Counted from the stretch's first letter, positions 9,094 through 17,815 are shown. The stretch: DNA of 64,000 bases from Cereibacter sphaeroides (GCA_003243455.1 QFQS01000003.1:310001-374000); one strand, 5' to 3'. The notes: a model not told the origin generated them from the letters alone. A program made the numbers and translations.

Positions 9094-10380
9094 TTATCCG
9101 ACAGCCGTGGCCAGCGCCCGATCAAGGTCCGCAATAAGATCGTGCGGATCCTCGATCCCGATCGACAGGCGTACCACGTTCGGACCGGCCCCTGCGGCGA
9201 GACGCTGTTCGTCGGAAAGTTGACGATGCGTGGTCGAGGCCGAATGGATCACCAGGCTGCGGGTATCGCCAAGGTTGGCGACATGGCTGAACAGTTCCAG
9301 AGCGCCGACGAACTTCACCGCGTTCTCGTATCCGCCCTTGATCGCAAAGGTGAAAAGCGCCCCCGGACCTTTGGGCGTGATCATCTGGGCCAGATGGTAG
9401 TAGGGCGAGGATTTGAGGCCGGGATAGGTCACGGACTCCACCCGTTTGTCCTGCTCCAGATACTCCGCCACGATCTGTGCGTTCGCTACATGCTTCTGCA
9501 TCCGCAGCGACAGCGTCTCAGTCCCCATCAACGTGTAATGCGCGCCTTGCGGGTTCATGGTCATGCCCAGGTCGCGCAGCCCCACGGCGATGGAGTGGAA
9601 GGTAAAGGCCATACCGCCAAGCGCGCCGTGGAAGTTCAACCCGTGATAGGCGGGTTCAGGGGCTGCGAGCGAGGGGAACTTGTCCGAAGCGGACCAGTCG
9701 AACTTGCCCGAGTCTACGACCACGCCGCCAGTCACTGTGCCATTGCCAGTCAGGTATTTCGTTGCCGAATGGACGACCAGCGTCGCGCCGTGCTCGATCG
9801 GACGGCACAGATAGGGCGTGGCCGTCGTATTGTCGACGATCAGCGGGATGCCGTGCTGGTTCGCCACCCGCGCAATCGCGTCAAGGTCAGAGATCGCGCC
9901 GCCGGGGTTGCAGATCGTCTCGCAGAACAGGGCACGGGTATTTTTGTCGATGGCGGCTTCGATCGTCTTGGGATCGTCGAAATCCACCAGTTTGCCGCTC
10001 CAGCCGAACTTGCGGATGGTGTTGGTGAACTGCTGGATTGTGCCGCCATAAAGCTTGTTCGAGGCAACGACGTTGCTGCCGGGCTGCATCAGGGGGAACA
10101 GCGCCATGATCTGCGCTGCATGGCCCGAAGAACAGCAGACCGCTCCAACGCCACCTTCCAGCGCCGCGACGCGTTCGGCCAATGCCGAAACGGTCGGGTT
10201 GGTCAGGCGGGAATAGATGTAACCCACTTCCTGCAGGTTGAAGAGACGGGCCGCGCGATCGGCGTCGCCAAGTGCATAGGCGGTGGTCTGATAAATTGGC
10301 ACCTGCCGCGCACCCGTCGCCGGATCGGGTTTGGCACCCGCGTGAACCTGAAGCGTATCGAAACCGAGGGTTCTGGTCAT
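9094..10380 (-). CDS. metY: O-acetylhomoserine sulfhydrylase (bifunctional OAH/OAS aminocarboxypropyltransferase)
   Basis: A 428-residue PLP enzyme of the Cys/Met metabolism family. Visible motifs include GGVGAVCCSSGHAAQ, the PLP-binding lysine segment HSATKYLTGNGTV and the C-terminal RLSIGIEDPHDLIADL. It makes homocysteine from O-acetylhomoserine and sulfide (and cysteine from O-acetylserine in some members); cytoplasmic. The start is preceded by GGGAGG. About 50 bp upstream a 6-1-6 palindrome (10433-10445) may be an operator. I saw no recognisable SAM riboswitch in its leader. Confidence 0.95.
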   Translation of the reverse strand: MTRTLGFDTLQVHAGAKPDPATGARQVPIYQTTAYALGDADRAARLFNLQEVGYIYSRLTNPTVSALAERVAALEGGVGAVCCSSGHAAQIMALFPLMQPGSNVVASNKLYGGTIQQFTNTIRKFGWSGKLVDFDDPKTIEAAIDKNTRALFCETICNPGGAISDLDAIARVANQHGIPLIVDNTTATPYLCRPIEHGATLVVHSATKYLTGNGTVTGGVVVDSGKFDWSASDKFPSLAAPEPAYHGLNFHGALGGMAFTFHSIAVGLRDLGMTMNPQGAHYTLMGTETLSLRMQKHVANAQIVAEYLEQDKRVESVTYPGLKSSPYYHLAQMITPKGPGALFTFAIKGGYENAVKFVGALELFSHVANLGDTRSLVIHSASTTHRQLSDEQRLAAGAGPNVVRLSIGIEDPHDLIADLDRALATAVG

Positions 10381-10588
10381 GTGATCCTCCCAATAAATGC
10401 CGCGACACTAGGGGCAAGGCCTTCACCGCACAATCATCAGATGATCGGCTTTGTGCGGGCGGCCACTCTCGAAATTCCCGTCAGCAGCTTTGCGGAGGAA
10501 ACCCTTGCCCTGGTGAACGGAGACAAAGGAACGAAGTCGCTGCCGAAAAGCCCCGCGCCATGACGTCATTCTTTTCGAGCGCCTTTCG

Positions 10589-11041
10589 TCAGGCCCGTGC
10601 GTCCTTTGGTGATCCCATCACCACATGGGTCGAGATTGCTGCAACTTCCGGCACCGTTCCCAGCACGTCGGTATGAAAGTGCTTGTAGGCGGCAAGGTCG
10701 GCCGCCTCGACGCGCAGGATGTATTCTATATTGCCCGTGACATTGTGGCATTCGGTCACTTCGGGTGCGCGGGACATGGCGCGTTCGAACGCCTCTTGAG
10801 CCGCCTTGGTGTGCAGCGAAAGGCGCACGGTGACGTAAGCGACGAAACCGATCCCGCGCTTAACCGGATCGGTCACGACGCGATAGCCTGTGATAACGCC
10901 CGTGCGCTCCAACTCCTGCACACGCCTCAGGCAGGCAGAGGGCGAAAGTCCCACACGTTCTGCCAAAGCAAGGTTGGTGATGCGACCATCCCGCTGCAAC
11001 TCGCGCAATATTCGCGCGTCTATTTGGTCAGTTTTGGCCAT
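10589..11041 (-). CDS. Lrp/AsnC family transcriptional regulator
   Basis: A 150-residue protein with an N-terminal AsnC-type helix-turn-helix (LRELQRDGRITNLALAERVGL, split here as residues about 10-45) and a C-terminal RAM amino-acid-binding domain (GNIEYILRVEAADLAAY). Such proteins bind amino acids and control transport or metabolism genes. It is divergent from a LysE-type exporter gene, the classic arrangement in which the regulator turns on the exporter when its amino acid is abundant; the ligand is unknown. Confidence 0.93.
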   Translation of the reverse strand: MAKTDQIDARILRELQRDGRITNLALAERVGLSPSACLRRVQELERTGVITGYRVVTDPVKRGIGFVAYVTVRLSLHTKAAQEAFERAMSRAPEVTECHNVTGNIEYILRVEAADLAAYKHFHTDVLGTVPEVAAISTHVVMGSPKDARA

Positions 11042-11113
11042 TTATTGTGATTAGTGGCGAAATATCTCAATATAAGCAACCCTATGCCGCTTCAATCACA
11101 GCAGATTGTGCGC

Positions 11114-11710
11114 ATGGCTTATGAAACCCTTTCCGCGCTTTTCCTCTTTGCCTTCGTGACGTCGGTCACGCCGGGGCCGAACAACCTGATGCTGATGGCC
11201 TCGGGCGCCAACTTCGGGTTCCGGCGCACAGTGCCGCACATGCTGGGGATCGGCCTTGGCTTCATGCTGATGACGTTCATCGTCGGTGCAGGGCTGGCCG
11301 GGCTGTTCCAGACCTATCCGCTGGCCGTGACGATACTTGAGGTCGTGAGTGTCCTTTATATGCTATGGCTGGCCTGGAAGATCGCCCATGCCTCCGCGCC
11401 GGGTGAGCGCGCGGCTGGTGGGCGGCCGATGACGTTTCTGCAGGCCGCAGCATTCCAATGGGTCAATCCAAAGGCCTGGGCGATGGCGTTGACCGCTGTC
11501 ACGGTCTATGCGCCCTCGCGCAGTCTTGCGGCAGTGGGCGTGGTTGCGCTGATCTTCGGGTTGATCAACCTGCCTTCGGTCAGCGTCTGGACGATGGTCG
11601 GCCAGCAACTGCGCCGCATCCTGACGAATCCTGTCCGGTTGCGCACCTTTAACTGGGTAATGGCGGCGCTGCTGGTTGCATCGCTGGCACCGGTTCTGTT
11701 CGGGCAGTAA
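11114..11710 (+). CDS. LysE/RhtB family amino-acid exporter
   Basis: A 198-residue membrane protein with about six helices. It carries the family signature TSVTPGPNNLMLMASG near the N-terminus and the FQWVNPKAWAMA segment in the middle. It should export an amino acid or homoserine-like compound across the inner membrane. ATG 11114 places the first helix at the N-terminus as in homologues; GTG 11054 and ATG 11084 are in frame upstream but would add an atypical polar leader. It is divergent from the Lrp-type regulator, about 70 bp away. Confidence 0.9.
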   Translation: MAYETLSALFLFAFVTSVTPGPNNLMLMASGANFGFRRTVPHMLGIGLGFMLMTFIVGAGLAGLFQTYPLAVTILEVVSVLYMLWLAWKIAHASAPGERAAGGRPMTFLQAAAFQWVNPKAWAMALTAVTVYAPSRSLAAVGVVALIFGLINLPSVSVWTMVGQQLRRILTNPVRLRTFNWVMAALLVASLAPVLFGQ

Positions 11711-11923
11711 GGCACAACTGCGCGACTATGGCGCTTTGTCGGTGCAAACCTTACGAAGCGATGCAATAGCTTCGTCAGCGATATTCCAGAGGGAGGAGGT
11801 GGCGGAGCGTGAACTGTCGATCCGCTTCGGCCATTTTTCTGTGCCCTATCTTTCGGCCGCCTGGCCGATGGATATCAGCCGGAAGAGGTGGAACCGCGCC
11901 TGGGTTTTGGCGACAGCTGAGCC

Positions 11924-12928
11924 TCACCTTACCCAAAGCCCTGCGCGCTTGATCGTGTTGCGGATCATTTGCTCGCGGCGGGGCAAGTCGGCGCGGTTGA
12001 ACAGCGCCCGCACCTCGGCGCCCTTGCCTTGGAAGACCATCTTTCGGAAAGCATCGCTTTCCTTCAGCACTTTCTTGACCGGGTTCGGCGAGCAGACCGC
12101 TTCAAGAACCTCGACCACACTGTTGGGCTCCCGCGCATAGAGCAGCGGCAAGGTGCGCCAATGGCAGGTCACGTCGCCGTCAAGCCCGGCCAGATCGCCC
12201 CCCGGTCGCCCACCACCCAGCGAATGGATCACCAGCGGTAGAGCAACTTGGTCCAGCCATGGATCGAGCACCTGTCCCACGAGCTCTTTCGGTGCATCAT
12301 CCCGGATCGCGACAGCATAGTCGCGAAACCTCTGATAAAAGGCTTTGGGGCTGCGGTGAAAGAACCAGCCCGCGTTGAAATACAGGTAGCGTTTCCAGTA
12401 TTCATCGGGCTGCGAAAGATCGAGCGAACTTTCGAAGTCCAGCCCGAAGCGACGATACAACGAACTCCAGATCGCACCGTAGCCGGGACCGTAAAGTTCT
12501 GTCTGCGGCCAGGTTCCCTCTCGTCGCATCGAGGCGGATGGCCGGTCGAAATCGAAACGCAGCGATTCGAAACTGCCGGTTATCAGCGTATCGGTGTCCA
12601 GAAACAAAAAAGGCGCCTCGGGCAGCGCCGCCAGCGCCTCGATCTTGTTGCCTTGCGGATAGCTCGCGCCGAAATCACGTGCCTCGAATGGCAGGAACTC
12701 GACTCCCAGATCGGTCAGAAAAGCACGCGTCGGTCCTTCGGGAATGCGCGGATCGCTGCGCCACAACCTGCCCGGCTGCGGTTCGGCGATGAAGAGTTTG
12801 CCTGGAAAATCCGGATCCATCGCCCGCAACGAAGCCGCAAGCAGCACCGCCTCGTATTGCAGCCGCCCGGCCTGAGCGACCGCTAGAATGTTGAAAACCT
12901 GCCGCGCCACCACGCCTGCCCCTGCCAC
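11924..12928 (-). CDS. Glycosyltransferase-like (GT-A fold) protein, function unknown
   Basis: A 334-residue soluble protein. The pattern NILAVAQAGRLQYEAVLLAAS, then FLFLDTDTL with a DxD motif near residue 113 and KRYLYFNAGWFFH later, matches a nucleotide-diphospho-sugar transferase fold like GT8, with metal-binding Asp residues. No membrane segment or signal peptide is seen. No glycan cluster surrounds it, so donor and acceptor are unknown. It ends 18 bp before, and is transcribed away from, the ddaH stop on the same strand, so the two may share a transcript with ddaH first. Confidence 0.55.
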   Translation of the reverse strand: MAGAGVVARQVFNILAVAQAGRLQYEAVLLAASLRAMDPDFPGKLFIAEPQPGRLWRSDPRIPEGPTRAFLTDLGVEFLPFEARDFGASYPQGNKIEALAALPEAPFLFLDTDTLITGSFESLRFDFDRPSASMRREGTWPQTELYGPGYGAIWSSLYRRFGLDFESSLDLSQPDEYWKRYLYFNAGWFFHRSPKAFYQRFRDYAVAIRDDAPKELVGQVLDPWLDQVALPLVIHSLGGGRPGGDLAGLDGDVTCHWRTLPLLYAREPNSVVEVLEAVCSPNPVKKVLKESDAFRKMVFQGKGAEVRALFNRADLPRREQMIRNTIKRAGLWVR

Positions 12929-12946
12929 CGGGGCAAGAATAGCGGT

Positions 12947-13741
12947 TTACCCCCTGGGCGTGAAGCGCAGCGACAGGCAGGACATCCCGCCGTCGATCTT
13001 GGCGCATTCGCTGTTGCCAATCTCTCGCACGTCGTAACCTGCTGCGGCGATGCGCGCGGCGGTGCGGGGAAAACCGGCGGGCATCAGCACGATGTCGTTG
13101 AAGCGGATCGTGTTCGCCGCCGCTTCTTCGCCCTCTGCCACCGGCAGCACGCGATAGCCTTCGAAACAGCCTGATGCGGCAAGTCTTTCTGTCGAAAGGA
13201 TCGTCTCGGCATCCAGCAACGAGCAATCCGTCTTGAAATGCAGCACGCCGGGCGGGGTCAGAACCTCGCGAACCTTATGACCCCAAGCTTCGACCTTGCG
13301 GGCAAGTTCGGCAATCCCGGCGGCATCAGTGCGCGCCGAACGGCCAACGAGGATCTCGGTTTCGGTCACAAGGATGTCGCCGCCTTCGATGAAGCCCGGC
13401 CCGTCTATCGTCACGACCTCGGCATATAGTGCGCGCAGGTTCGGTGCCATTTCTGCCGCCTCGCCCAGCCGCGACGGTGCACCCGGGCGCATGATGACAG
13501 CGCCTTCAGGCAGACAAAGCGCCGTATCTTCGACAAAGACCGAATCTGGATAAGCGTCGAGCGAGTCCAGTTCGATAACATGCGCCCCGGTCGACCGCAG
13601 CGCGGCGATATAATCGGTATGGTGCGCCTGCATGACCGCAAGGTCAGGATTGCCGGTATCGACCGCCCGCAGCCCCGCCGTGATGCTGCGCGAGGGCTTG
13701 CGGGTCAGCGCATGGGTGAAGCAATAGGAACGGTCGGACAT
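12947..13741 (-). CDS. ddaH: Dimethylarginine dimethylaminohydrolase (DDAH)
   Basis: A 264-residue member of the amidinotransferase superfamily, close to the length of bacterial DDAH. Substrate and catalytic motifs are visible: FVEDTALCLPEGAVIMRPG, a central GGDILVT, the catalytic histidine in VLHFKTDCSLL, and the C-terminal nucleophile Cys in DGGMSCLSLRF. It hydrolyses methylated arginines to citrulline and methylamines. An arginine deiminase-like role is less likely given the length. Upstream on the same strand is a GlsB-type gene about 65 bp away. Confidence 0.9.
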   Translation of the reverse strand: MSDRSYCFTHALTRKPSRSITAGLRAVDTGNPDLAVMQAHHTDYIAALRSTGAHVIELDSLDAYPDSVFVEDTALCLPEGAVIMRPGAPSRLGEAAEMAPNLRALYAEVVTIDGPGFIEGGDILVTETEILVGRSARTDAAGIAELARKVEAWGHKVREVLTPPGVLHFKTDCSLLDAETILSTERLAASGCFEGYRVLPVAEGEEAAANTIRFNDIVLMPAGFPRTAARIAAAGYDVREIGNSECAKIDGGMSCLSLRFTPRG

Positions 13742-13807
13742 GGCAAGGCGCTCCGCAAAATGGACCGCTTTCGCCTAGCCTGCCGATCCTGCCGCCGCAA
13801 GTCTGGT

Positions 13808-14059
13808 CTAACGCCTGACCGCTCGACCGATCCCGATCAGGATGCAGGCCCCCAGCACACCGGCAACCAGATAGCCGATCCAGCCACCGAAACTGACGCC
13901 AAGCATACCGAACAGAAAACTGGCGACTGCCGCGCCGATCATCCCAAGGATGATGTTGAACAAAAGCCCCGTATCGCTTTTCATCAGGCCCGAGGCGATC
14001 CACCCTGCCAGCCCGCCGATGATAATGGCCGCAATCCAGCCGATCTGCGCGTCTTCCAT
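13808..14059 (-). CDS. GlsB/YeaQ/YmgE family small membrane protein
   Basis: An 83-residue protein made of three membrane helices with Gly-rich packing (IIIGGLAGWIASGLMK, ILGMIGAAVASFLFG, IGYLVAGVLGACILIG), typical of the GlsB/YeaQ transglycosylase-associated family, whose members are general-stress proteins of unknown mechanism. ATG 14059 has GGAGG 7-8 bases upstream; a much longer open frame reaching 14836 runs through tRNA-Tyr and rlmB on the other strand and is not real. A second member of this family lies at 22075-22329. Confidence 0.88.
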   Translation of the reverse strand: MEDAQIGWIAAIIIGGLAGWIASGLMKSDTGLLFNIILGMIGAAVASFLFGMLGVSFGGWIGYLVAGVLGACILIGIGRAVRR

Positions 14060-14163
14060 TCTTTCCCTCCGGAACAGCCGCTGCGCCTGACGATGACGCG
14101 ACCGCGCCAAAAGTCCAGCCCTTCCGCACGGTTGACCCGGCAATGCCCATCGGTGTGTCGGGA

Positions 14164-14247
14164 TGGTGGGCGACCCTGGAATCGAACCAGGCGTGGGTCT
14201 CCCCGGCGGAGTTACAGTCCGCTGCCGCACCTTGCAGCTCGTCGCCC
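14164..14247 (-). tRNA. tRNA-Tyr (GUA)
   Basis: On the minus strand an 84-nt cloverleaf reads from GGGCGAC at 14247 to an encoded CCA at 14164-14166. The acceptor stem GGGCGAC/GTCGCCC is perfect, the anticodon stem GCGGA/TCCGC holds CTGTAAC with anticodon GTA, the T arm is CCTGG-TTCGATT-CCAGG, and the long variable arm fits a class II tRNA-Tyr. Confidence 0.95.
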
Positions 14248-14376
14248 GACGGGGGCGTGGATAGCGAAGCCCCCATGGGGCGTCAAGCGCGAAAGCGCGG
14301 GGTTTTCCGTAAGGTCTTTCCGCTTGCGCGTGGCCCGGCCCAAGCCCATTGTCACGCCCGAAAATGGGGATGGGCG

Positions 14377-15153
14377 ATGCAGAAACCGGCATGGGTGATC
14401 GAAAAGGAACGTGCCCGCGCGCGCGAGGCACGCGAGACGGTCTGGCTTTTCGGTCTGCATGCTGTGCGGGATGCGCTGATGAACCCGGCCCGCGAAAGGT
14501 TGCGGCTGGTCCTGACCAAGAACGCCGCAGACAAACTGTCGGAGGCCATTGCCGCCAGCGGTATGCCACCGGAAATCGTCGATCCGCGCCGCTTTGACGT
14601 GCCGATCGACGAAGGGTCGGTGCACCAGGGCGCGGCGCTGGAGGCACGACCGCTGCACTGGGGCAGTCTGGACGAGGTCTGCGCGCAAGGAGCGGGCGCG
14701 CCCTTGGTCGTGCTGCTCGACCGTGTGACGGATCCGCATAACGTCGGTGCAGTGCTGCGTTCGGCCGAGGTGTTCGGCGCAAGGGCGGTGATTGCACCGC
14801 ACCGGCATTCCGCGCCCGAGACCGGGGCTTTGGCAAAGACGGCGAGCGGCGCGCTGGAGCGGCAACCCTATCTGCGGGTGCAGAACCTGTCTGATGCCAT
14901 GGAAACGCTTAAGGATATGGGCTTTGTCCTGCTTGGCCTTGACGGCGAGGCAGTGGCGACACTGGCGGATGCTGTGGTCGAGGCCGGGACGCGGCCCATC
15001 GGGATTGTTCTGGGGGCCGAAGGGCCAGGTTTGCGTGAGAAAACGCGAGAGACCTGCGACCGGCTGGTGAAAATCCCCTATCAGGGCGGCTTCGGATCGC
15101 TGAACGTCTCGAACGCTGCGGCCATCGCGCTATATGCCGCAACCCGACGCTGA
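14377..15153 (+). CDS. rlmB: 23S rRNA 2'-O-methyltransferase, TrmH/RlmB (SpoU) family
   Basis: A 258-residue SpoU-family methyltransferase. The N-terminal 75 residues form a substrate-binding domain (WLFGLHAVRDAL) and the catalytic SPOUT domain shows motif 1 DPHNVGAVLRSAEVFGA, motif 2 GIVLGAEGPGL and motif 3 SLNVSNAAAIALY. By family it methylates the 2'-OH of G2251 of 23S rRNA using SAM, although the exact target in this organism is inferred. ATG 14377 is chosen over 14143, which would run across tRNA-Tyr. Confidence 0.92.
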   Translation: MQKPAWVIEKERARAREARETVWLFGLHAVRDALMNPARERLRLVLTKNAADKLSEAIAASGMPPEIVDPRRFDVPIDEGSVHQGAALEARPLHWGSLDEVCAQGAGAPLVVLLDRVTDPHNVGAVLRSAEVFGARAVIAPHRHSAPETGALAKTASGALERQPYLRVQNLSDAMETLKDMGFVLLGLDGEAVATLADAVVEAGTRPIGIVLGAEGPGLREKTRETCDRLVKIPYQGGFGSLNVSNAAAIALYAATRR

Positions 15154-15163
15154 TCACTTATTT

Positions 15164-15295
15164 GCGACCCTTCTTTAAAGGTCGCGCCGACCTCCTATCT
15201 TTGAAAAAGAAATGGTCGGTCGGAACACCACCGTTTCACCTACACTGTCCCTCGTTCCGCGACTTGCGCCCGGCCTATGGCTCGGGCGCATTTTT
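15164..15295 (+). ncRNA. Candidate structured RNA (3' UTR of rlmB) ending in a terminator
   Basis: Three consecutive hairpins lie between rlmB and the next gene. GCGACC (15164-15169) pairs with GGTCGC (15180-15185). CCGACC (15187-15192) pairs with GGTCGG (15214-15219), with an inner TCTTT/AAAGA helix. TGCGCCCG (15265-15272) pairs with CGGGCGCA (15283-15290) and is followed by TTTTT, a rho-independent terminator 17 bp before the next ATG. This may be an sRNA released from the rlmB 3' UTR or simply a structured trailer. No family was recognised. Confidence 0.4.
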
Positions 15296-15311
15296 GTGTT
15301 AGGTTCGGCCC

Positions 15312-15749
15312 ATGTCGAGTGACGCCGAAAGCATCGAAATCCTGAGTTCTGTCCGCACTATCGCGATGGTCGGCTGGTCGCCCAATCCGGCAAGGCCGAG
15401 CCATCGCGTGGGGCAGTTTCTGCATGCCAACGGGTATCGGGTCATTCCGGTCAATCCAGGCCATGCGGGGGCGGAGGCGCTTGGCGAAAGGGTGCGCAGC
15501 AGCATCTCGGAGATTGCGGAGCATGTTGATATGCTGGACATTTTTCGCAGGTCGGATGCTGTTTTGCCTGCCGTCGAAGAGGCGGTTCAATCGCTGACGG
15601 GATTGAAAGTGGTCTGGATGCAATTGGGTGTCACCAACGACCGCGCTGCGGCTTTGGCCGAAGGTCAGGGTCTGCGCGTGGTGCAGGATCGTTGTCCGCT
15701 GATCGAAATCTCTCGCCTGAACATCCCGACGCCGCGCACTTGGGCCTGA
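15312..15749 (+). CDS. CoA-binding (YccU-like) protein
   Basis: A 145-residue single-domain Rossmann protein of the CoA-binding family. It shows SSVRTIAMVGWSPNPARPSHRV near the N-terminus, IPVNPG after the second strand and VVWMQLGVTNDRAAALA followed by VVQDRCPLIE. These match small YccU-like proteins related to succinyl-CoA synthetase alpha subunits. The physiological role is unknown; CoA binding is inferred from family. The terminator at 15265-15295 separates it from rlmB. Convergent with hisE, which begins one base after its stop. Confidence 0.9.
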   Translation: MSSDAESIEILSSVRTIAMVGWSPNPARPSHRVGQFLHANGYRVIPVNPGHAGAEALGERVRSSISEIAEHVDMLDIFRRSDAVLPAVEEAVQSLTGLKVVWMQLGVTNDRAAALAEGQGLRVVQDRCPLIEISRLNIPTPRTWA

Positions 15750-16061
15750 TCAGCCGCGAGAGGCTTTTTCGGCGATACCGGATGTGCCCTCTCGGCGTTC
15801 CAGCTCCATCAGCACCTCGGCAAATGTCACGTCGCGCGCGGCGAGCATGACCAGCAGGTGATACAGCACGTCGGCGGCCTCCGATGTCAGCCTTGCCCTG
15901 TCGCCCTTTACGGCCTCGATGATGGCCTCAACTGCTTCCTCTCCGAATTTTTCTGCAGCTTTTTCAGGGCCTTTTGCCAGAAGCTTCGCTGTCCAGCTGG
16001 TCTCTGGATCGGCCCCTTTACGGTCGGCGATGGTGGCGGCGAGGCGGTCGAGGGCGTTCAT
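15750..16061 (-). CDS. hisE: Phosphoribosyl-ATP pyrophosphatase
   Basis: A 103-residue all-alpha MazG-like protein, the standalone HisE size. The metal-binding helix [15 protein letters not shown] and the later [16 protein letters not shown] match the family. It removes pyrophosphate from phosphoribosyl-ATP in the second step of histidine synthesis. Its ATG overlaps the hisF stop by four bases, so it is translationally coupled and last in the hisA-hisF-hisE group. Confidence 0.95.
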   Translation of the reverse strand: MNALDRLAATIADRKGADPETSWTAKLLAKGPEKAAEKFGEEAVEAIIEAVKGDRARLTSEAADVLYHLLVMLAARDVTFAEVLMELERREGTSGIAEKASRG

Positions 16062-16819
16062 GTCAGCCTCATCGGGATGCCGGCGGCGGCCATGTGGGCC
16101 TTGGCCTGCGCTATGGTGAAGGTGCCGAAGTGGAAGATCGAGGCGGCGAGGACGGCGCTGGCGTGGCCTTCGGTCACACCTTCGACAAGGTGGTCAAGCG
16201 TGCCGACACCGCCCGAGGCGATGACGGGAATGGGAACGGCATCGCTGACCGCGCGGGTCAGGGGCAGGTTGAATCCGGCGCGGGTTCCGTCGCGGTCCAT
16301 GCTGGTCAGAAGGATCTCTCCAGCCCCTTTTTCGGCCACGGTGCGGGCGAATTCGAGAGCGTCGATCCCTGTCGGGCGGCGGCCGCCATGAGTAAAAATC
16401 TCCCACTTTCCATGACTTACGCTCTTGGCATCTATGGCGACGACAATACATTGGGAGCCGAAGTGGTCGGCGGCGCGGGCGACGACGTCGGGGTCGGCGA
16501 CGGCGGCGGAGTTGAAGGAGACCTTGTCGGCCCCGGCCAGCAGCAGGGCGCGGACGTCGTCGGGGGTGCGAACGCCGCCGCCGACGGTGAGGGGCATGAA
16601 GCACTGTTCGGCGGTGCGGGCGACGAGGTCGAACATGGTGCCGCGGTTTTCCTGGGTGGCGTTTATGTCGAGGAAGCAGAGCTCGTCGGCGCCGGCGGCG
16701 TCGTAGGCGCGGGCCGCTTCGACCGGGTCGCCGGCGTCGATCAGGTCGACGAAATTCACGCCCTTGACCACGCGGCCGTCGGCCACGTCGAGGCAGGGGA
16801 TGATGCGGGTCTTGAGCAT
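16058..16819 (-). CDS. hisF: Imidazole glycerol phosphate synthase, cyclase subunit
   Basis: A 253-residue TIM barrel. It has the catalytic Asp in [15 protein letters not shown], a second in VVAIDAK, and the phosphate-binding TSMDRDGT and [10 protein letters not shown] segments. HisF uses ammonia from HisH to turn PRFAR into imidazole glycerol phosphate and AICAR. ATG 16819 is chosen because homologues start [11 protein letters not shown]; the frame extends to 16849. Between hisF and hisA lies a 199-bp gap with GGTATGG repeats and a C-rich intergenic element. Confidence 0.96.
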   Translation of the reverse strand: MLKTRIIPCLDVADGRVVKGVNFVDLIDAGDPVEAARAYDAAGADELCFLDINATQENRGTMFDLVARTAEQCFMPLTVGGGVRTPDDVRALLLAGADKVSFNSAAVADPDVVARAADHFGSQCIVVAIDAKSVSHGKWEIFTHGGRRPTGIDALEFARTVAEKGAGEILLTSMDRDGTRAGFNLPLTRAVSDAVPIPVIASGGVGTLDHLVEGVTEGHASAVLAASIFHFGTFTIAQAKAHMAAAGIPMRLT

Positions 16820-16883
16820 GGGCGGATGTCCTTTGCGCCGATGTGCCATGTCGCGGCGGTCGGGGAAAGGGGGGGCTGGAACC

Positions 16884-16912
16884 GGTATGGGAATAGTATG
16901 GCTTTGGTATGG
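16884..16912 (+). repeat. Three GGTATGG-type direct repeats at 11-bp spacing
   Basis: GGTATGG (16884), AGTATGG (16895) and GGTATGG (16906) are separated by 4-base spacers, giving an exact 11-bp period, about one helical turn. The same arrangement recurs with two copies at 47943-47960. Here it lies upstream of hisF on the non-coding strand. It may be a binding site for a protein or a dispersed genomic repeat. Confidence 0.6.
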
Positions 16913-16950
16913 AGACAGATTGGGTCGGAAACGGGCAGCCGCGACCGGAA

Positions 16951-17018
16951 AGGGGGGCTGTCTGCCCCCTCGTCGCTGCGCTCCTCACCCCCGAGGATAC
17001 TTTCGAACGGAAGAAGGG
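16951..17018 (-). terminator. C-rich intergenic element, possible terminator after hisA
   Basis: An inverted repeat AGGGGGGC...GCCCCCT (16951-16970) is followed by CCCCCGAGGATACTTTCGAA and GGAAGAAGG just downstream of the hisA stop. Read from hisA the hairpin is followed by TTTCC. The same hairpin plus GGATATTT...AGAAG pattern recurs after uvrD and recN. Confidence 0.5.
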
Positions 17019-17738
17019 TCAGCGTTTGAGAAGGTCGAGCGCGGCTGCAAGGTTGATCGCCCCGTCGTAGAGCGCGCGGCCCGAGATCGCGCCCGCGATG
17101 ACGCCGGTATCGCGCAAGGCGGCAAGGTCGGCCATCGAGGACACCCCGCCCGAGGCGATGACCGGGATGGTTACGGCGCGGCCAAGTGCGGCGGTCGCCT
17201 CGACGTTCGGACCCTGCATGGCTCCGTCGCGGTCGATGTCGGTGTAGATGATGGCGGCAACGCCTGCGTCTTCGAAACTCTTGGCAAGGTCGGTTGCCAT
17301 GACGTCGGTTTCCTCGGCCCAGCCACGCGTTGCGACACGGCCTTTGCGGGCGTCGATGCCGACGGCAACCTTGCCCGGAAAAGCGCGGGCGGCCTGACGG
17401 ACCAGATCGGGGTTTTCAACGGCAACGGTGCCAAGGATCACGCGGGCGAGGCCGCGCGACAGCCAGCCCCCGATCGTTGCCATGTCACGAATGCCGCCGC
17501 CCAACTGGCAGGGGACTTTTACGCGGGACAGGATCGCCTCGACCGCCGCCGCGTTGACCGGCTTGCCCGCGAAGGCTCCGTTCAGATCGACCAGATGCAG
17601 CCATTCGCAGCCCGCGTCGACAAAGGCCGCCGCCTGCGCCGCCGGATCGTCACCAAAGACGGTCGCGGCCTCCATCTCTCCCCGCAAGAGCCGGACGCAC
17701 TGGCCGTCCTTGAGGTCGATTGCGGGATAGAGGATCAT
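17019..17738 (-). CDS. hisA: Phosphoribosylformimino-5-aminoimidazole carboxamide ribotide isomerase
   Basis: A 239-residue TIM barrel paralogous to HisF. The first catalytic Asp is in [14 protein letters not shown] and the second in [10 protein letters not shown]; phosphate-binding [13 protein letters not shown] residues ([12 protein letters not shown]) follow. It isomerises ProFAR to PRFAR, the substrate of HisF-HisH. ATG 17738 matches homologues starting MILYPAIDL; the open frame up to 17831 would overlap the upstream permease gene. First gene of the hisA-hisF-hisE group. Confidence 0.96.
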   Translation of the reverse strand: MILYPAIDLKDGQCVRLLRGEMEAATVFGDDPAAQAAAFVDAGCEWLHLVDLNGAFAGKPVNAAAVEAILSRVKVPCQLGGGIRDMATIGGWLSRGLARVILGTVAVENPDLVRQAARAFPGKVAVGIDARKGRVATRGWAEETDVMATDLAKSFEDAGVAAIIYTDIDRDGAMQGPNVEATAALGRAVTIPVIASGGVSSMADLAALRDTGVIAGAISGRALYDGAINLAAALDLLKR

Positions 17739-17815
17739 GTTGGGCCACCCTGGAGATTCCGCGCTGTTTGGCACGCGAGGCGACAGATGCCAAGGCAGCA
17801 GGTTTTGCGGCAAAC

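Noticed and set aside
13808..14836. 342-residue minus-strand frame
   Set aside because: It runs through tRNA-Tyr and rlmB; only the terminal 83 residues with a ribosome-binding site are a real GlsB-type gene.
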